From NCBI GenBank assembly GCA_934486735.1, contig CAKSQL010000004.1, forward strand, positions 62,001 through 126,000: DNA of 64,000 nucleotides, given 5' to 3'. This document shows, piece by piece, positions 35,279 through 43,485 of this stretch (position 1 is the stretch's first letter; each line of letters begins with the position of its first letter). Both the position numbers and the translations under genes were made by a program. The notes beneath the pieces are model-generated. The model had not been told where the DNA came from. It did not search any database and saw nothing but the letters and a program-made list of their open reading frames with translations. Origin of the DNA: an uncultured Clostridia bacterium (GTDB lineage Bacteria; Bacillota; Clostridia; UBA1381).

Positions 35279-36511
35279 ATGGATTTTATTGGAAATATGG
35301 CGGTGGCGCAGTCCGGGGGACCGACCTCTGCGATAAATTCCACACTCTGCGGAGTAATTGAGGCGGCAATGGACGCCGGAGTGAAAATTTACGGTGCGGA
35401 AAATGGAATAAACGGGGTTATAAATAATAGAATGACTCTTTTGAATGACATTTTTGCCGATGAGCTGAACAGAGAGCTTTTAAAAACGACACCGGCGGCA
35501 TTTTTGGGGTCGTGCCGGTATAAGCTGCCGGAGACGGCGGAGAAGAATGAGATATATGAAAACGTTTTCAGGCATTTTGAAAGACTGGATATAAAGTATT
35601 TTATTTATATAGGCGGCAACGATTCGATGGACACTGTGGCAAAGCTTTCCGACTATGCCGCGCGGTTTGACAAGGACCTGACGGTTGTGGGCGTGCCAAA
35701 GACGGTGGACAATGATCTGGCAGGGACGGATCACACTCCGGGCTTCGGCTCGGCTGCAAAGTTTGTTGCGGCAACGGTTAAGTGCATTGCACGCGACAGC
35801 GCCGTTTATGCCGAAAAATCAATAACGATTGTGGAGATTATGGGCAGAAATGCAGGCTGGCTCACGGCGGCATCAGCACTTGCACGATGCGAAAGTTCTA
35901 AAGCTCCGCATCTCATCTATCTTCCGGAAAGACCTGTATCGAAAGAGAAGATAATTGCCGATGTTGCGGCATGCGATGAAAGAAATATGATAATTGCGAT
36001 ATCGGAGGGCATAAGAGACGAAAACGGGAAATATTATTGTGAAAGCGCTGCGTCCTCACACGATATTTTCGGACATGCTCAGCTTGCCGGTTCGGCAGGT
36101 GTGGTCGCTAAAATTTTAAAGGAGCATTTCCATTACAAGACCAGAGGAATAGAGCTGAATATTCCCCAGCGGTGCGGTGCGTTCTGCGCGTCACTCACCG
36201 ATTTGGATGAATCGGCGAAAATCGGCGCGGCAGGCGTCAGAGCGGCTCTTGAAAAGAGGGGCGGAATCATGCTCGGCTTTTTGAGAAACGGCGATTACAG
36301 CGTAAAAATAGTCGAAAATCCGGTATCCGAGATTGCAAATGTCGAGCGCGTTGTTCCGGACAGCTACATAAGCGAAAACGGCTGCGACGTGACCGAGGAG
36401 TATATGCGATATGCGCGACCTCTCATAATAGGTGAGCCGACACTGCATTTTGAGGACGGGCTGCCAAAGCATATAGCCTTGCACAGCTTTAAAACAAAGA
36501 ACGGAGATTAA
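35279..36511 (+). CDS. PPi-type 6-phosphofructokinase
   Basis: 410 aa. Phosphorylates fructose 6-phosphate, most likely with pyrophosphate. The phosphoryl-donor site reads GGNDSM, where ATP enzymes have GGDGS, and it is followed by PKTVDNDLAGTDHTPGFGSAAK; these substitutions mark the PPi clade. MGRNAGW is the sugar-phosphate loop. ATG 35279 is 6 bases after GGAG. The leader resembles that of rimP. With enolase and the phosphosugar mutase nearby it contributes to central sugar metabolism, though each has its own promoter. Confidence 0.92.
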   Translation: MDFIGNMAVAQSGGPTSAINSTLCGVIEAAMDAGVKIYGAENGINGVINNRMTLLNDIFADELNRELLKTTPAAFLGSCRYKLPETAEKNEIYENVFRHFERLDIKYFIYIGGNDSMDTVAKLSDYAARFDKDLTVVGVPKTVDNDLAGTDHTPGFGSAAKFVAATVKCIARDSAVYAEKSITIVEIMGRNAGWLTAASALARCESSKAPHLIYLPERPVSKEKIIADVAACDERNMIIAISEGIRDENGKYYCESAASSHDIFGHAQLAGSAGVVAKILKEHFHYKTRGIELNIPQRCGAFCASLTDLDESAKIGAAGVRAALEKRGGIMLGFLRNGDYSVKIVENPVSEIANVERVVPDSYISENGCDVTEEYMRYARPLIIGEPTLHFEDGLPKHIALHSFKTKNGD

Positions 36512-36931
36512 GTCTGAATAAAGTCACCGATCTCACCATTTTCAAAAGCTTGAAGTACACTCGTACGTCGTCGCTTTTTCAAACGGCAATCTGAACGATT
36601 TTCTTTCAGACTTACAGTCTGAATAAAGTCACCGATTTCGCTGTTTTCAAAAGCTTGAAGTACCCTCGTACGCCGTCGTTTTTTCAAACGGCAATCTGAA
36701 CGATTTTCTTTCAGACTTACAGTCTGAATAAAGTCACCGATTTCGCTGTTTTCAAAAGCTTGAAGTACCCTCGTACGCCGTCGTTTTTTCAAACGGCAAT
36801 CTGAACGATTTTCTTTCAGATTTACAGTCTGAATAAAGTCACCGATTTCGCTGTTTTCAAAAGCTTGAAGTATCCTCGTACGTCGTCGCTTTTTCAAACG
36901 GCAATCTGAACGATTTTCTTTCAGATTTACA
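36512..36931. repeat. Four tandem copies of a 105-bp unit
   Basis: Units begin at 36512, 36617, 36722 and 36827 with identical length and no spacers. Each begins GTCTGAATAAAGTCACCGAT and ends CTTTCAGA(C/T)TTACA. Units 2 and 3 are nearly identical; the outer ones differ at several sites. Within a unit GTCTGAA/TTCAGAC, TTCAA-aagc-TTGAA and GCCGT/ACGGC are inverted repeats. Because 105 is divisible by three, the minus strand keeps one frame (36508-36957) coding a repeated basic 35-residue motif with KKRRRTRVLQAF. That frame would need a GTG start and has no Shine-Dalgarno site, so coding is doubtful. It begins directly after the pfk stop codon. Confidence 0.93.
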
Positions 36932-36977
36932 GTTTTATACTTTGTGCATTGCGGCACAGAAAGGAATGATTATAAAA

Positions 36978-37799
36978 ATGAAATTTGACGGTATATTGCT
37001 TTGCAGCGATCTTGACGATACGCTGCTTACAACGGGAGACAAAAGACTTACCGAGGAAAACAGGCGAGCGATAGATTATTTTATGTCGGAGGGGGGATAT
37101 TTCACCTTTGCGACCGGCAGAGTGCCGATGGGTGCGCGGCTGATATTGGACATAATAACTCCGAACGCGCCGATGATATGTTTTAACGGCGGCGCGGTAT
37201 ATGACTTTGTCAATGACGAGATATTGTGGGGTGTGCAGCTTGACAAGACGGCGATTCGGGTGATGGAATATGTCGAGGAAAGATTTCCCGATGTCGGCAT
37301 AGAGGTGTGCACCGATAACAATATTTACTTCTGCAAGGAAAACAGGATTGCGGAAATGCACAGATTCCATGAAAATCTGCCGCATAATTCGCTTGATTAT
37401 CACAACATTTTTGCGCCATGGAAAAAGGTCATATTCCTGTCGGAGGAGGACAAAATGCCTCTTTTGAGAAAGGACCTTACACATTCGCCGTATGCGCAGA
37501 GATTTGATTTTGTCCAAAGCAGCCCGAATTATTATGAGCTTTTGCCAAAGGGCGTGTCGAAAGGCGCGGCGCTTTTGCAGCTTGCGGACATACTCGGAGT
37601 GGACAGAAAAAAGACTATCGGAATAGGCGATAATTATAACGATATAGGAATGATAGAAAATGCGGGAATCGGCGTGGCGGTGGCAAATGCAGTTCCCGAG
37701 GCACGCGAGGCAGCGGATTTTATCACAGTGGACAATGATTCCAATGCAATCGCGGCGGTTATTTCGTCATTGGAGCTGGGTCGGATAGGATTTGAATAA
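36978..37799 (+). CDS. Cof-type HAD-IIB phosphatase
   Basis: 273 aa. Motif I DLDDTLL (D residues about 10 and 12), motif II around FATGR, the C2B cap in the middle, lysine in KGVSKGAALLQL and motif IV GIGDNYNDIGMIENAG. Cof-type enzymes dephosphorylate sugar phosphates, flavin or pyridoxal phosphates; specificity cannot be told. AGAAAGGA lies 12 bases before ATG 36978, the same spacing and downstream bases as in front of the GH28-like gene. Confidence 0.92.
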   Translation: MKFDGILLCSDLDDTLLTTGDKRLTEENRRAIDYFMSEGGYFTFATGRVPMGARLILDIITPNAPMICFNGGAVYDFVNDEILWGVQLDKTAIRVMEYVEERFPDVGIEVCTDNNIYFCKENRIAEMHRFHENLPHNSLDYHNIFAPWKKVIFLSEEDKMPLLRKDLTHSPYAQRFDFVQSSPNYYELLPKGVSKGAALLQLADILGVDRKKTIGIGDNYNDIGMIENAGIGVAVANAVPEAREAADFITVDNDSNAIAAVISSLELGRIGFE

Positions 37800-37800
37800 T

Positions 37801-37840
37801 GTAACCCGAACCCGGCTGAAAATGTATAATTTCGGCTATC
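37801..37840. repeat. Partial end of the 3628-3905 type element
   Basis: GTAACCCGAACCCGGCTGAA and the ATAATTTCGGCTAT that follows match, in inverse orientation, the right end of the element at 3628-3905 (GGGTTCGGATTAC preceded by GCCGAAATTATGC). No second end was found nearby, so it is a remnant. It lies directly after the HAD gene. Confidence 0.4.
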
Positions 37841-37858
37841 ATTCGACAAAACTTCCGA

Positions 37859-37887
37859 TTGATATTTTCGATAAAGTATAGTATAAT
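37859..37887 (+). promoter_or_regulatory. Promoter of the phosphosugar mutase gene
   Basis: TTGATA and TATAAT with a 17-base spacer, about 42 bases upstream of the start codon. Confidence 0.7.
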
Positions 37888-37929
37888 ATATACATAGTAT
37901 AAGTGATTTTAAGAAAGGGACGATATAAC

Positions 37930-39645
37930 ATGGCAGATTACAAAAATGTTTATGAGAGCTGGCTCAACTCACCGGCGGTTGATGAGGACTCAAAAACAGA
38001 GCTGAGAGCGCTGGACGAAAAGGAAAAAGAAGACAGATTCTACCGCGAGTTGGAATTTGGTACGGCAGGAATGCGCGGAGTTCTCGGAGCAGGCACGAAC
38101 CGTATAAATGTATATAATGTACGCCGCGCAAGCCAGGGTGTGGCAAAGTATGTCAAGGATGAAAAAGGCGAAAAAAGCGGCGTTTTGATAGGCTATGACA
38201 CGCGTAACTGCTCAAAGCTTTTTGCCGAAGAGACGGCGCGCGTGCTGACAGCAAATGGAATAAAGGTATATCTTTTTGACAATGTGCACTCGGTACCGGA
38301 GGTATCGTTCGGAATACGCAGCCTGAAATGCGCAGCCGGAGTTATGATTACGGCGAGCCACAACCCCAAGGAATATAACGGATATAAGGTCTACGGTGCG
38401 GACGGAGGACAAATGCCGCCCGAAGCTGCCGAGGTTGTGATAGATGCAATCAATGCGACCGATATATTCAGCGGAGTAAAGCTTATTTCGCTTGACGAGG
38501 CAAAGAAAAGCGGACTTTTGGAAATAGTCGGCGCAAAGCTTGACGAGGAATTTTTGGAGACGATACAAAAGCAGCAGCTTAATCCGGAGGCGATTCGCGA
38601 GGTTGCAGACAGCTTTAAGCTGATATATACGCCGTTTCATGGAACGGGCAGCAGACCGATTAAGGAAATTTTAAAGCGAATCGGATTTAAAAATGTGCTT
38701 GTAGTAAAGGAACAGGATACCGAGGACGGGAATTTTCCGACGGTTAAGTCGCCCAATCCCGAGGACAAAGAGGGCTTTGCCATTGCGATAGATATGGCAA
38801 AAAAGGAAGATGTTGACCTGATTATAGGAACAGACCCGGACTGCGACCGCGTCGGTGTGGTTGTGCGCGATGCAGGCGGAGTCTACAGAGTTTTGACCGG
38901 GAATCAGACCGGAGCGCTGCTCACCGAGTATATTCTCGAATCGCGAAAGGAAAAGGGCAATCTTCCGAAAAACGGCGTGGTTATAAAGACGATTGTTACA
39001 ACCGAGCTTGCTGCGGCTGTTGCCGAGGCGTACGGGGTTGAGATAATGAATGTTCTGACCGGATTCAAGTACATCGGCGAGAAGATGACCGAGTTTGAAA
39101 ATACCGGTGCACACACGTATCTGTTCGGATTTGAGGAAAGCTACGGCTGCCTGGTCGGCACGCATGCGCGCGACAAGGACGGGGTTGTGGCAACAATGAT
39201 GATAGCCGAGATGGCAGCGTACTATAAGACAAAGAATCAATCGCTGTTCGAGGCAATGCAGGCAATGTATAAAAAGTATGGCTACTATGCGGAAAAGACG
39301 GTCTCGTTCACAATGCCCGGCAAGGATGGCATGGAGAAGATGAAAGAGCTTTTGGAGAATCTGAGAAAGTCGCCGCTGACCGAAGTAAATGGCATGAATG
39401 TGGTTGCGAAAACGGACTATCTGTCTCAGACCACCGATAAAAAGGGTGTATCGTTTGACGGACTGCCGAAATCGGATGTTCTTCGATTTGATTTGTCGGA
39501 CGGCAAGACCTATTTCATAGTACGTCCGTCGGGAACAGAGCCGAAGATAAAATTCTATCTCGGAACGGTCGGAGTATCGGACGATAACGCAAATGAGATT
39601 ATAGAAAAAACGCTTGACGATATTAAGAGACAATTAAAGCTGTAA
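37930..39645 (+). CDS. pgcA: Phospho-sugar mutase (alpha-phosphoglucomutase type)
   Basis: 571 aa, alpha-D-phosphohexomutase superfamily. It interconverts glucose 1- and 6-phosphate (or the mannose pair). Active-site phosphoserine in TASHNPKEYNGYK, metal loop DPDCDRVG, sugar-binding GFEESYG and phosphate-binding RPSGTEPKIKFY are all present. ATG 37930 (MADYKNVYESWL) follows GAAAGGGA; the upstream ATG at 37903 gives an atypical extension. Glucose 1-phosphate would feed nucleotide sugars for the polymer genes further along. Confidence 0.93.
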   Translation: MADYKNVYESWLNSPAVDEDSKTELRALDEKEKEDRFYRELEFGTAGMRGVLGAGTNRINVYNVRRASQGVAKYVKDEKGEKSGVLIGYDTRNCSKLFAEETARVLTANGIKVYLFDNVHSVPEVSFGIRSLKCAAGVMITASHNPKEYNGYKVYGADGGQMPPEAAEVVIDAINATDIFSGVKLISLDEAKKSGLLEIVGAKLDEEFLETIQKQQLNPEAIREVADSFKLIYTPFHGTGSRPIKEILKRIGFKNVLVVKEQDTEDGNFPTVKSPNPEDKEGFAIAIDMAKKEDVDLIIGTDPDCDRVGVVVRDAGGVYRVLTGNQTGALLTEYILESRKEKGNLPKNGVVIKTIVTTELAAAVAEAYGVEIMNVLTGFKYIGEKMTEFENTGAHTYLFGFEESYGCLVGTHARDKDGVVATMMIAEMAAYYKTKNQSLFEAMQAMYKKYGYYAEKTVSFTMPGKDGMEKMKELLENLRKSPLTEVNGMNVVAKTDYLSQTTDKKGVSFDGLPKSDVLRFDLSDGKTYFIVRPSGTEPKIKFYLGTVGVSDDNANEIIEKTLDDIKRQLKL

Positions 39646-39652
39646 AAAAGAG

Positions 39653-39692
39653 TGCCGACCTTTAAAGCGAAAAGCGATAGGTCGGCATTTTT
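39653..39692 (+). terminator. Terminator of the phosphosugar mutase gene
   Basis: TGCCGACCT and AGGTCGGCA form a perfect 9-bp stem followed by TTTTTA. Confidence 0.85.
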
Positions 39693-39703
39693 ACGCAAAA
39701 AAA

Positions 39704-39746
39704 GCATCCGGATTTGAAATATGGAACATATTTCAAATCCGGATGC
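39704..39746 (-). terminator. Terminator of the yebC gene
   Basis: A perfect 20-bp stem (GCATCCGGATTTGAAATATG and its inverse) with a 3-base loop; TTTTTTTGC follows on the minus strand. Confidence 0.85.
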
Positions 39747-39890
39747 GCCGTATCGTTTAAAACTGTTAGCTTAATCCCGAACCGGAAAGCGAGATTTTTG
39801 CCGGAAATTTTTTTGATTTGCAGGAATTTATGCATACACACAAAAAAATGCTGCCTTAATCTCACATACATATGCGGTATCATATGATTT

Positions 39891-40631
39891 TTATTCTTCC
39901 TCGTCTTCCTCGGGAGCATCCCAGTTGTGATATACATTCTGCACATCATCATTGTCCTCAAGATTTTCCAACAGCTTTGACATCATCAAAAGCTGCTTTT
40001 CATCGGTGAGAGTAACTGTGGTCTGGGGAATCATGCTGATTTCGGCAGAGGAAAGTGTGTATTTCTTCTCCAAAGCATCGCGGACGGCGTGGAAATCCGA
40101 CGGAGCGGTGGTTATTTCGTAATAATCGTCATCTGCTTCAAAATCGTCAGCGCCTGCCTCGAGTGCGTCCATTGTAAGCTCGTCCTCATCAGCGGCATCT
40201 TTTTCGATAATAATAACACCCTTTTGGTCGAACATAAAGCTTACACAGCCGGTTTGTCCCATATTTCCGCCGAACTTGTCAAAGTAGTGACGGATGTCCG
40301 CAGCAGTTCGGTTGCGGTTGTCGGTCAGTGCCTCAACAATGACAGCAACACCGTTCGGACCGTAGCCTTCGTATGTAATATTTTCGTAGTTGTCGCCGTC
40401 TGTACTGCCGGCAGCTTTTTTGATTGTACGTGTGATGTTGTCGTTCGGCATGTTTGCCGCGCGGCCCTTTGCGATTGCGTCCTTAAGGCTGGAATTGTTG
40501 TCCGGGTCGGGGCCGCCTGCCTTAACCGCAACGATAATTTCACGTGCTATTTTGGTGAAAATTTTAGCTCGCTGAGCGTCATTTGCACCCTTTTTTCTTT
40601 TAATTGTACTCCATTTTGAATGTCCTGACAT
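39891..40631 (-). CDS. yebC: YebC/PmpR-family protein
   Basis: 246 aa. [25 protein letters not shown] at the N-terminus and [29 protein letters not shown] are diagnostic. The C-terminus is acidic (DAPEEDEEE). Members are described both as DNA-binding regulators and, recently, as ribosome-associated factors that help translate polyproline stretches. AAAGGAG precedes ATG 40631; the longer start at 40679 is not family-like. Confidence 0.95.
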   Translation of the reverse strand: MSGHSKWSTIKRKKGANDAQRAKIFTKIAREIIVAVKAGGPDPDNNSSLKDAIAKGRAANMPNDNITRTIKKAAGSTDGDNYENITYEGYGPNGVAVIVEALTDNRNRTAADIRHYFDKFGGNMGQTGCVSFMFDQKGVIIIEKDAADEDELTMDALEAGADDFEADDDYYEITTAPSDFHAVRDALEKKYTLSSAEISMIPQTTVTLTDEKQLLMMSKLLENLEDNDDVQNVYHNWDAPEEDEEE

Positions 40632-40712
40632 AAATTTTTCTCCTTTATCTAAGCTATAAAGTATAATTGCGAAACTCAAAAAAAGCTTCGCAATTGATAG
40701 TATCCGTAGAAA

Positions 40713-41540
40713 TTATTCTTCTGTCTCGTCCGAAGCAGCGTTTTTGTTTTCCAAAGCTGACTGATAGTCCTCAAAGCTTGCGGCTTTTTTTACAGGCTCG
40801 TGGTGGGGAGCTGTCTTTTTGTAATCCGAATAAACCGATGCATATGAAGATGAACTGTATGAAGAACTGCTGCTGTGGGATGATTTATAAGTTCTTTTGC
40901 GCTCCGGCTGATTTTTGGGAGCAATAACAACCTTGCGGAACGGGTCTGAGCCGACCGAGAAAGTTGTAACCTTATCGTTGTCCTGCAATGATGAGTGAAT
41001 TATTCTGCGCTCATAAGGATTCATAGGCTCAAGATTGTATTTCTTTCCGCTGCGTGCAACCTTCTCGGCAAGTCTGTGCGCGAGTGCAACCAACGCCTCG
41101 GCGCGCTTTTCACGATAATTTTCTGTGTCCAGAACGACCTTTGTATATTCGCCATGCTCCTGATTTACGATAAGCGAGGTCAGATATTGCAGATTGTCGA
41201 GGGTATCGCCTCTTTTTCCGATTATAATCCCCATATTTTCGCCCGAGAGATTAATTTTTACTCCCTCGTCGTCGGTTTTTGCATCGATGTTGACTTCAAG
41301 CTTCATTGCGTCGAATATGCTCTTTAAGAATTGCTTTGCCATTGCGGCATTTACATCTTTATATGAAACCTTTACGTGTGCATCCTTTGAGCCGAGTCCC
41401 AAAAATCCTTTTGTTCCTTCGTCCAAAATTTCAATATTGACATCATCTTCGCTTTCGGCATTGAGTTCCTGCATTGCCTCGGCGATTGCCTCATTTACGC
41501 TTTTTGCTGTTTTTTCTGTTTCTTTCAGGAATTTTAACAT
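40713..41540 (-). CDS. jag: Jag/KhpB-type RNA-binding protein with Ser-rich C-terminal extension
   Basis: 275 aa. Jag-N domain (residues about 1-50, with GFLGLG), type II KH domain around IIIGKRGDTLDNLQYLTSLIVN, and R3H domain around PMNPYERRIIHSSLQD. About 65 residues follow the R3H domain, including a serine/tyrosine-rich stretch (SSHSSSSSYSSSSYASVYS) and an acidic tail; the family normally stops at the R3H. ATG 41540 lies 9 bases after AAGGAG and 50 bases inside the yidC coding end, so the two are translationally linked. Confidence 0.93.
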   Translation of the reverse strand: MLKFLKETEKTAKSVNEAIAEAMQELNAESEDDVNIEILDEGTKGFLGLGSKDAHVKVSYKDVNAAMAKQFLKSIFDAMKLEVNIDAKTDDEGVKINLSGENMGIIIGKRGDTLDNLQYLTSLIVNQEHGEYTKVVLDTENYREKRAEALVALAHRLAEKVARSGKKYNLEPMNPYERRIIHSSLQDNDKVTTFSVGSDPFRKVVIAPKNQPERKRTYKSSHSSSSSYSSSSYASVYSDYKKTAPHHEPVKKAASFEDYQSALENKNAASDETEE

Positions 41541-42450
41541 CAAAGTCATCTCCTTTTTTCTTAAAATATTGGTTAAGCAGGTACTGCTGCAGCATCTGCA
41601 TAAGGTTCGATACTATCCAGTAAAGTCCAAGGCCGGACGGCAGGGTAAATGTGAATATACCTGTCATAATCGGCATCATAAGATTCATGCTCTTGTTCAT
41701 GCTTGCGGCAGGGTTGTCCTGCTGAGCATTTTCCGGCATCTGTGTCATTTTTTGCGATTGCTTCATCGAAAGCCATGTGGTGAGAATCGCAACCAGCGGA
41801 ATCAATATCAAAAGCACGCGATCCCAATGCGCAAAATTCCCTGAGAGGATGTAGTTTACCGAGACCGACGGCACGACCGACAGGTCAAGCCCCAAAAATC
41901 CGAAATTGATAACCCAAGGGTCGTTCGGACCGTTCAGAATGCTGACCCACTTTGACAGCTGAATCTGAGAATTGTTTGCAACCTGCTCGGCTGTGGCAGT
42001 CGAAAGCTTGCCTATTATATCCGCATGCTCTGCCGTCATGCGTGTCATAATCTCTGTTACCCTTGAAAGCGTCTCGGTGAGTTTAAAGTCAACGCCCAAA
42101 AGATATGTGAGCGGCTTTTGAATGACACGATATAAGCCGATAAGTATCGGAAACTGAATAAGCAGCGGCAGACATCCGCCTGTCATGCTTATGTTGTTTT
42201 CCTTGTAGAGCTTCATTGTTTCCTGCTGAAGCTTTTCTTTGTCATTTGCATATTTTTGCTGCAACTCCATCATATACGGCTGAATTTTCTGCTGCTTTCT
42301 CATCGCTTTTTGAGATTTAACAGCCAGCGGCATTAAAATAAGCTTGATCAGGACCGTAAAAATTATAATGGAAAAGCCGTAGTTTTGCACCAAATTGTAG
42401 ATGAATTCGATGATAAAGCCCATAGGGCGAGTTATTAAATATTCAAACAT
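41491..42450 (-). CDS. yidC: Membrane protein insertase YidC (Oxa1 family)
   Basis: 319 aa. Gram-positive type without the large periplasmic domain. Five hydrophobic segments, a basic cytoplasmic loop (KAMRKQQKIQPYMMELQQKY), GGCLPLLIQFPILIGLYRVIQ, and a basic C-terminus (PERNRKNSKKRK). No signal-peptide lipobox is seen at the start, unlike SpoIIIJ. It inserts membrane proteins with or without Sec. AAAGGA lies upstream. It is in the classical rpmH-rnpA-yidD-yidC-jag order. Confidence 0.95.
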   Translation of the reverse strand: MFEYLITRPMGFIIEFIYNLVQNYGFSIIIFTVLIKLILMPLAVKSQKAMRKQQKIQPYMMELQQKYANDKEKLQQETMKLYKENNISMTGGCLPLLIQFPILIGLYRVIQKPLTYLLGVDFKLTETLSRVTEIMTRMTAEHADIIGKLSTATAEQVANNSQIQLSKWVSILNGPNDPWVINFGFLGLDLSVVPSVSVNYILSGNFAHWDRVLLILIPLVAILTTWLSMKQSQKMTQMPENAQQDNPAASMNKSMNLMMPIMTGIFTFTLPSGLGLYWIVSNLMQMLQQYLLNQYFKKKGDDFDVKIPERNRKNSKKRK

Positions 42451-42485
42451 TATTTATCCTTTCCGTGCGAATCCCCAAAGAATTT

Positions 42486-42698
42486 TTATGGCAGGGGATC
42501 GTATCCCCCTTTGTGAAACGGATGACATTTTAAAAGTCTTTTTGCCGCCAGAAAACAGCCTTTAAAGACTCCGTATTTCTCTATCGCCTCGGCTGCGTAC
42601 TGAGAGCAGGTCGGATAGAAGCGGCAGCAAGAGCCGCCTTTGTACGGCGATATGGAAGTCTGATATATTTTTATCAATAACAGCAATATTTTTTTCAT
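42486..42698 (-). CDS. yidD: Membrane protein insertion efficiency factor YidD
   Basis: 70 aa. [36 protein letters not shown] carries the conserved Cys and SQYA motif of the family. It overlaps the rnpA stop by 4 bases (ATGA), showing coupled translation, and assists YidC. Confidence 0.95.
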   Translation of the reverse strand: MKKILLLLIKIYQTSISPYKGGSCCRFYPTCSQYAAEAIEKYGVFKGCFLAAKRLLKCHPFHKGGYDPLP

Positions 42699-43036
42699 TT
42701 TTTTTCTGTCATCTCCAGCTTGTTAAAGGCATATCGCACATCCTTGTAAATTGTGCCGAAGGGCTTGTCCGCCGCGCGGGCACGTGCAACAATCACGATA
42801 TCGTAACCGGATTTTATGCTATCCTCGCATAAGCGATAGCTTTCGCGTATCAGACGCTTGACCCTGTTTCGTGTGACGGCTTTGCCAACGGCTTTGCCGC
42901 AGGTAAGACCGAGTCTGTTTTGAGAAAACCTGTTTTTTTGCACATAAACAACGACATAGCCGCATGCGGCGTATTTGCCGCGGCTGTAAAGCCGTCTGAA
43001 ATCACGGTTCAGCTTTAAAGAAATTGTCTTTTTCAT
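42695..43036 (-). CDS. rnpA: Ribonuclease P protein component
   Basis: 113 aa, basic. The RNR motif region reads [21 protein letters not shown]. It binds RNase P RNA and promotes 5' maturation of tRNAs. AAGGA lies about 13 bases before ATG 43036. The RNA partner is not in this window. Confidence 0.95.
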   Translation of the reverse strand: MKKTISLKLNRDFRRLYSRGKYAACGYVVVYVQKNRFSQNRLGLTCGKAVGKAVTRNRVKRLIRESYRLCEDSIKSGYDIVIVARARAADKPFGTIYKDVRYAFNKLEMTEKK

Positions 43037-43083
43037 TGAATATTATTATATCCTTCAATCTTCTGAAATTCTTTGTAAATTTT

Positions 43084-43117
43084 AAAAAGGCAAAAAGTAT
43101 AAGGCTTGTGCCTTTTA
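43084..43117 (-). terminator. Attenuator-like hairpin between rpmH and rnpA
   Basis: Minus-strand AAAAGGCA and TGCCTTTTT pair around about 16 bases, followed by AAAATTT. This may let much rpmH message end early, as L34 is needed in far larger amount than RnpA. Confidence 0.5.
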
Positions 43118-43134
43118 CTTTCCGCCTTACATTG

Positions 43135-43269
43135 TTACGCCGACAACTTTTTTCTGCCTTTTCTGCGTCTGTTGGATAAAATTTTTCTGCCCGATGCAGT
43201 TCTCATTCTTTTTCTGAAACCATGTTCCTTTTTTCTCTGACGTTTTTTAGGTTGATAGGTTCTTAACAT
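43135..43269 (-). CDS. rpmH: 50S ribosomal protein L34
   Basis: 44 aa. The product begins [20 protein letters not shown] and ends [10 protein letters not shown], the nearly invariant L34 sequence. GGGAGGTG lies 8 bases before ATG 43269. It is the first gene of the rpmH-rnpA-yidD-yidC-jag unit. Confidence 0.97.
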   Translation of the reverse strand: MLRTYQPKKRQRKKEHGFRKRMRTASGRKILSNRRRKGRKKLSA

Positions 43270-43357
43270 TCTTCAACACCTCCCGAATTTATACTGCTAT
43301 CGCTGACCTTAGCGGAAAACTTTGAACGAGTCTCCCGAAAAATCAGACATCAATCTA

Positions 43358-43386
43358 ATTATACGGAATTTTCGTGCGTTTGTCAA
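43358..43386 (-). promoter_or_regulatory. Promoter of the rpmH operon
   Basis: Minus-strand TTGACA and TATAAT with a 17-base spacer, a full consensus promoter about 90 bases before rpmH. No dnaA gene or DnaA-box cluster lies on the other side. Confidence 0.85.
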
Positions 43387-43485
43387 GTGTTTTTTTCGTT
43401 TTTCGGAAAAAAATCGCCGAATTGTATAATTTATATAGTGATTTTGCGTGCAAAGTGTATACAGTACGCTTTAAAATACACAAAT

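Noticed and set aside
36512..36931. CRISPR array
   Set aside because: Units are 105 bp and contiguous with no unique spacers, and no cas gene is present.
36508..36957. 149-codon minus-strand repeat protein
   Set aside because: Not listed as a gene because it needs a GTG start without a ribosome site and is wholly made of the tandem repeat; kept only as a note under the repeat.
38671..39633. 320-codon minus-strand frame opposite the phosphosugar mutase
   Set aside because: Shadow of a conserved gene; no start context or recognisable motif.
43135..43480. Replication origin next to rpmH
   Set aside because: No dnaA gene and no cluster of TTATCCACA-like boxes between rpmH and the flavoprotein gene; rpmH is often, but not always, near oriC.
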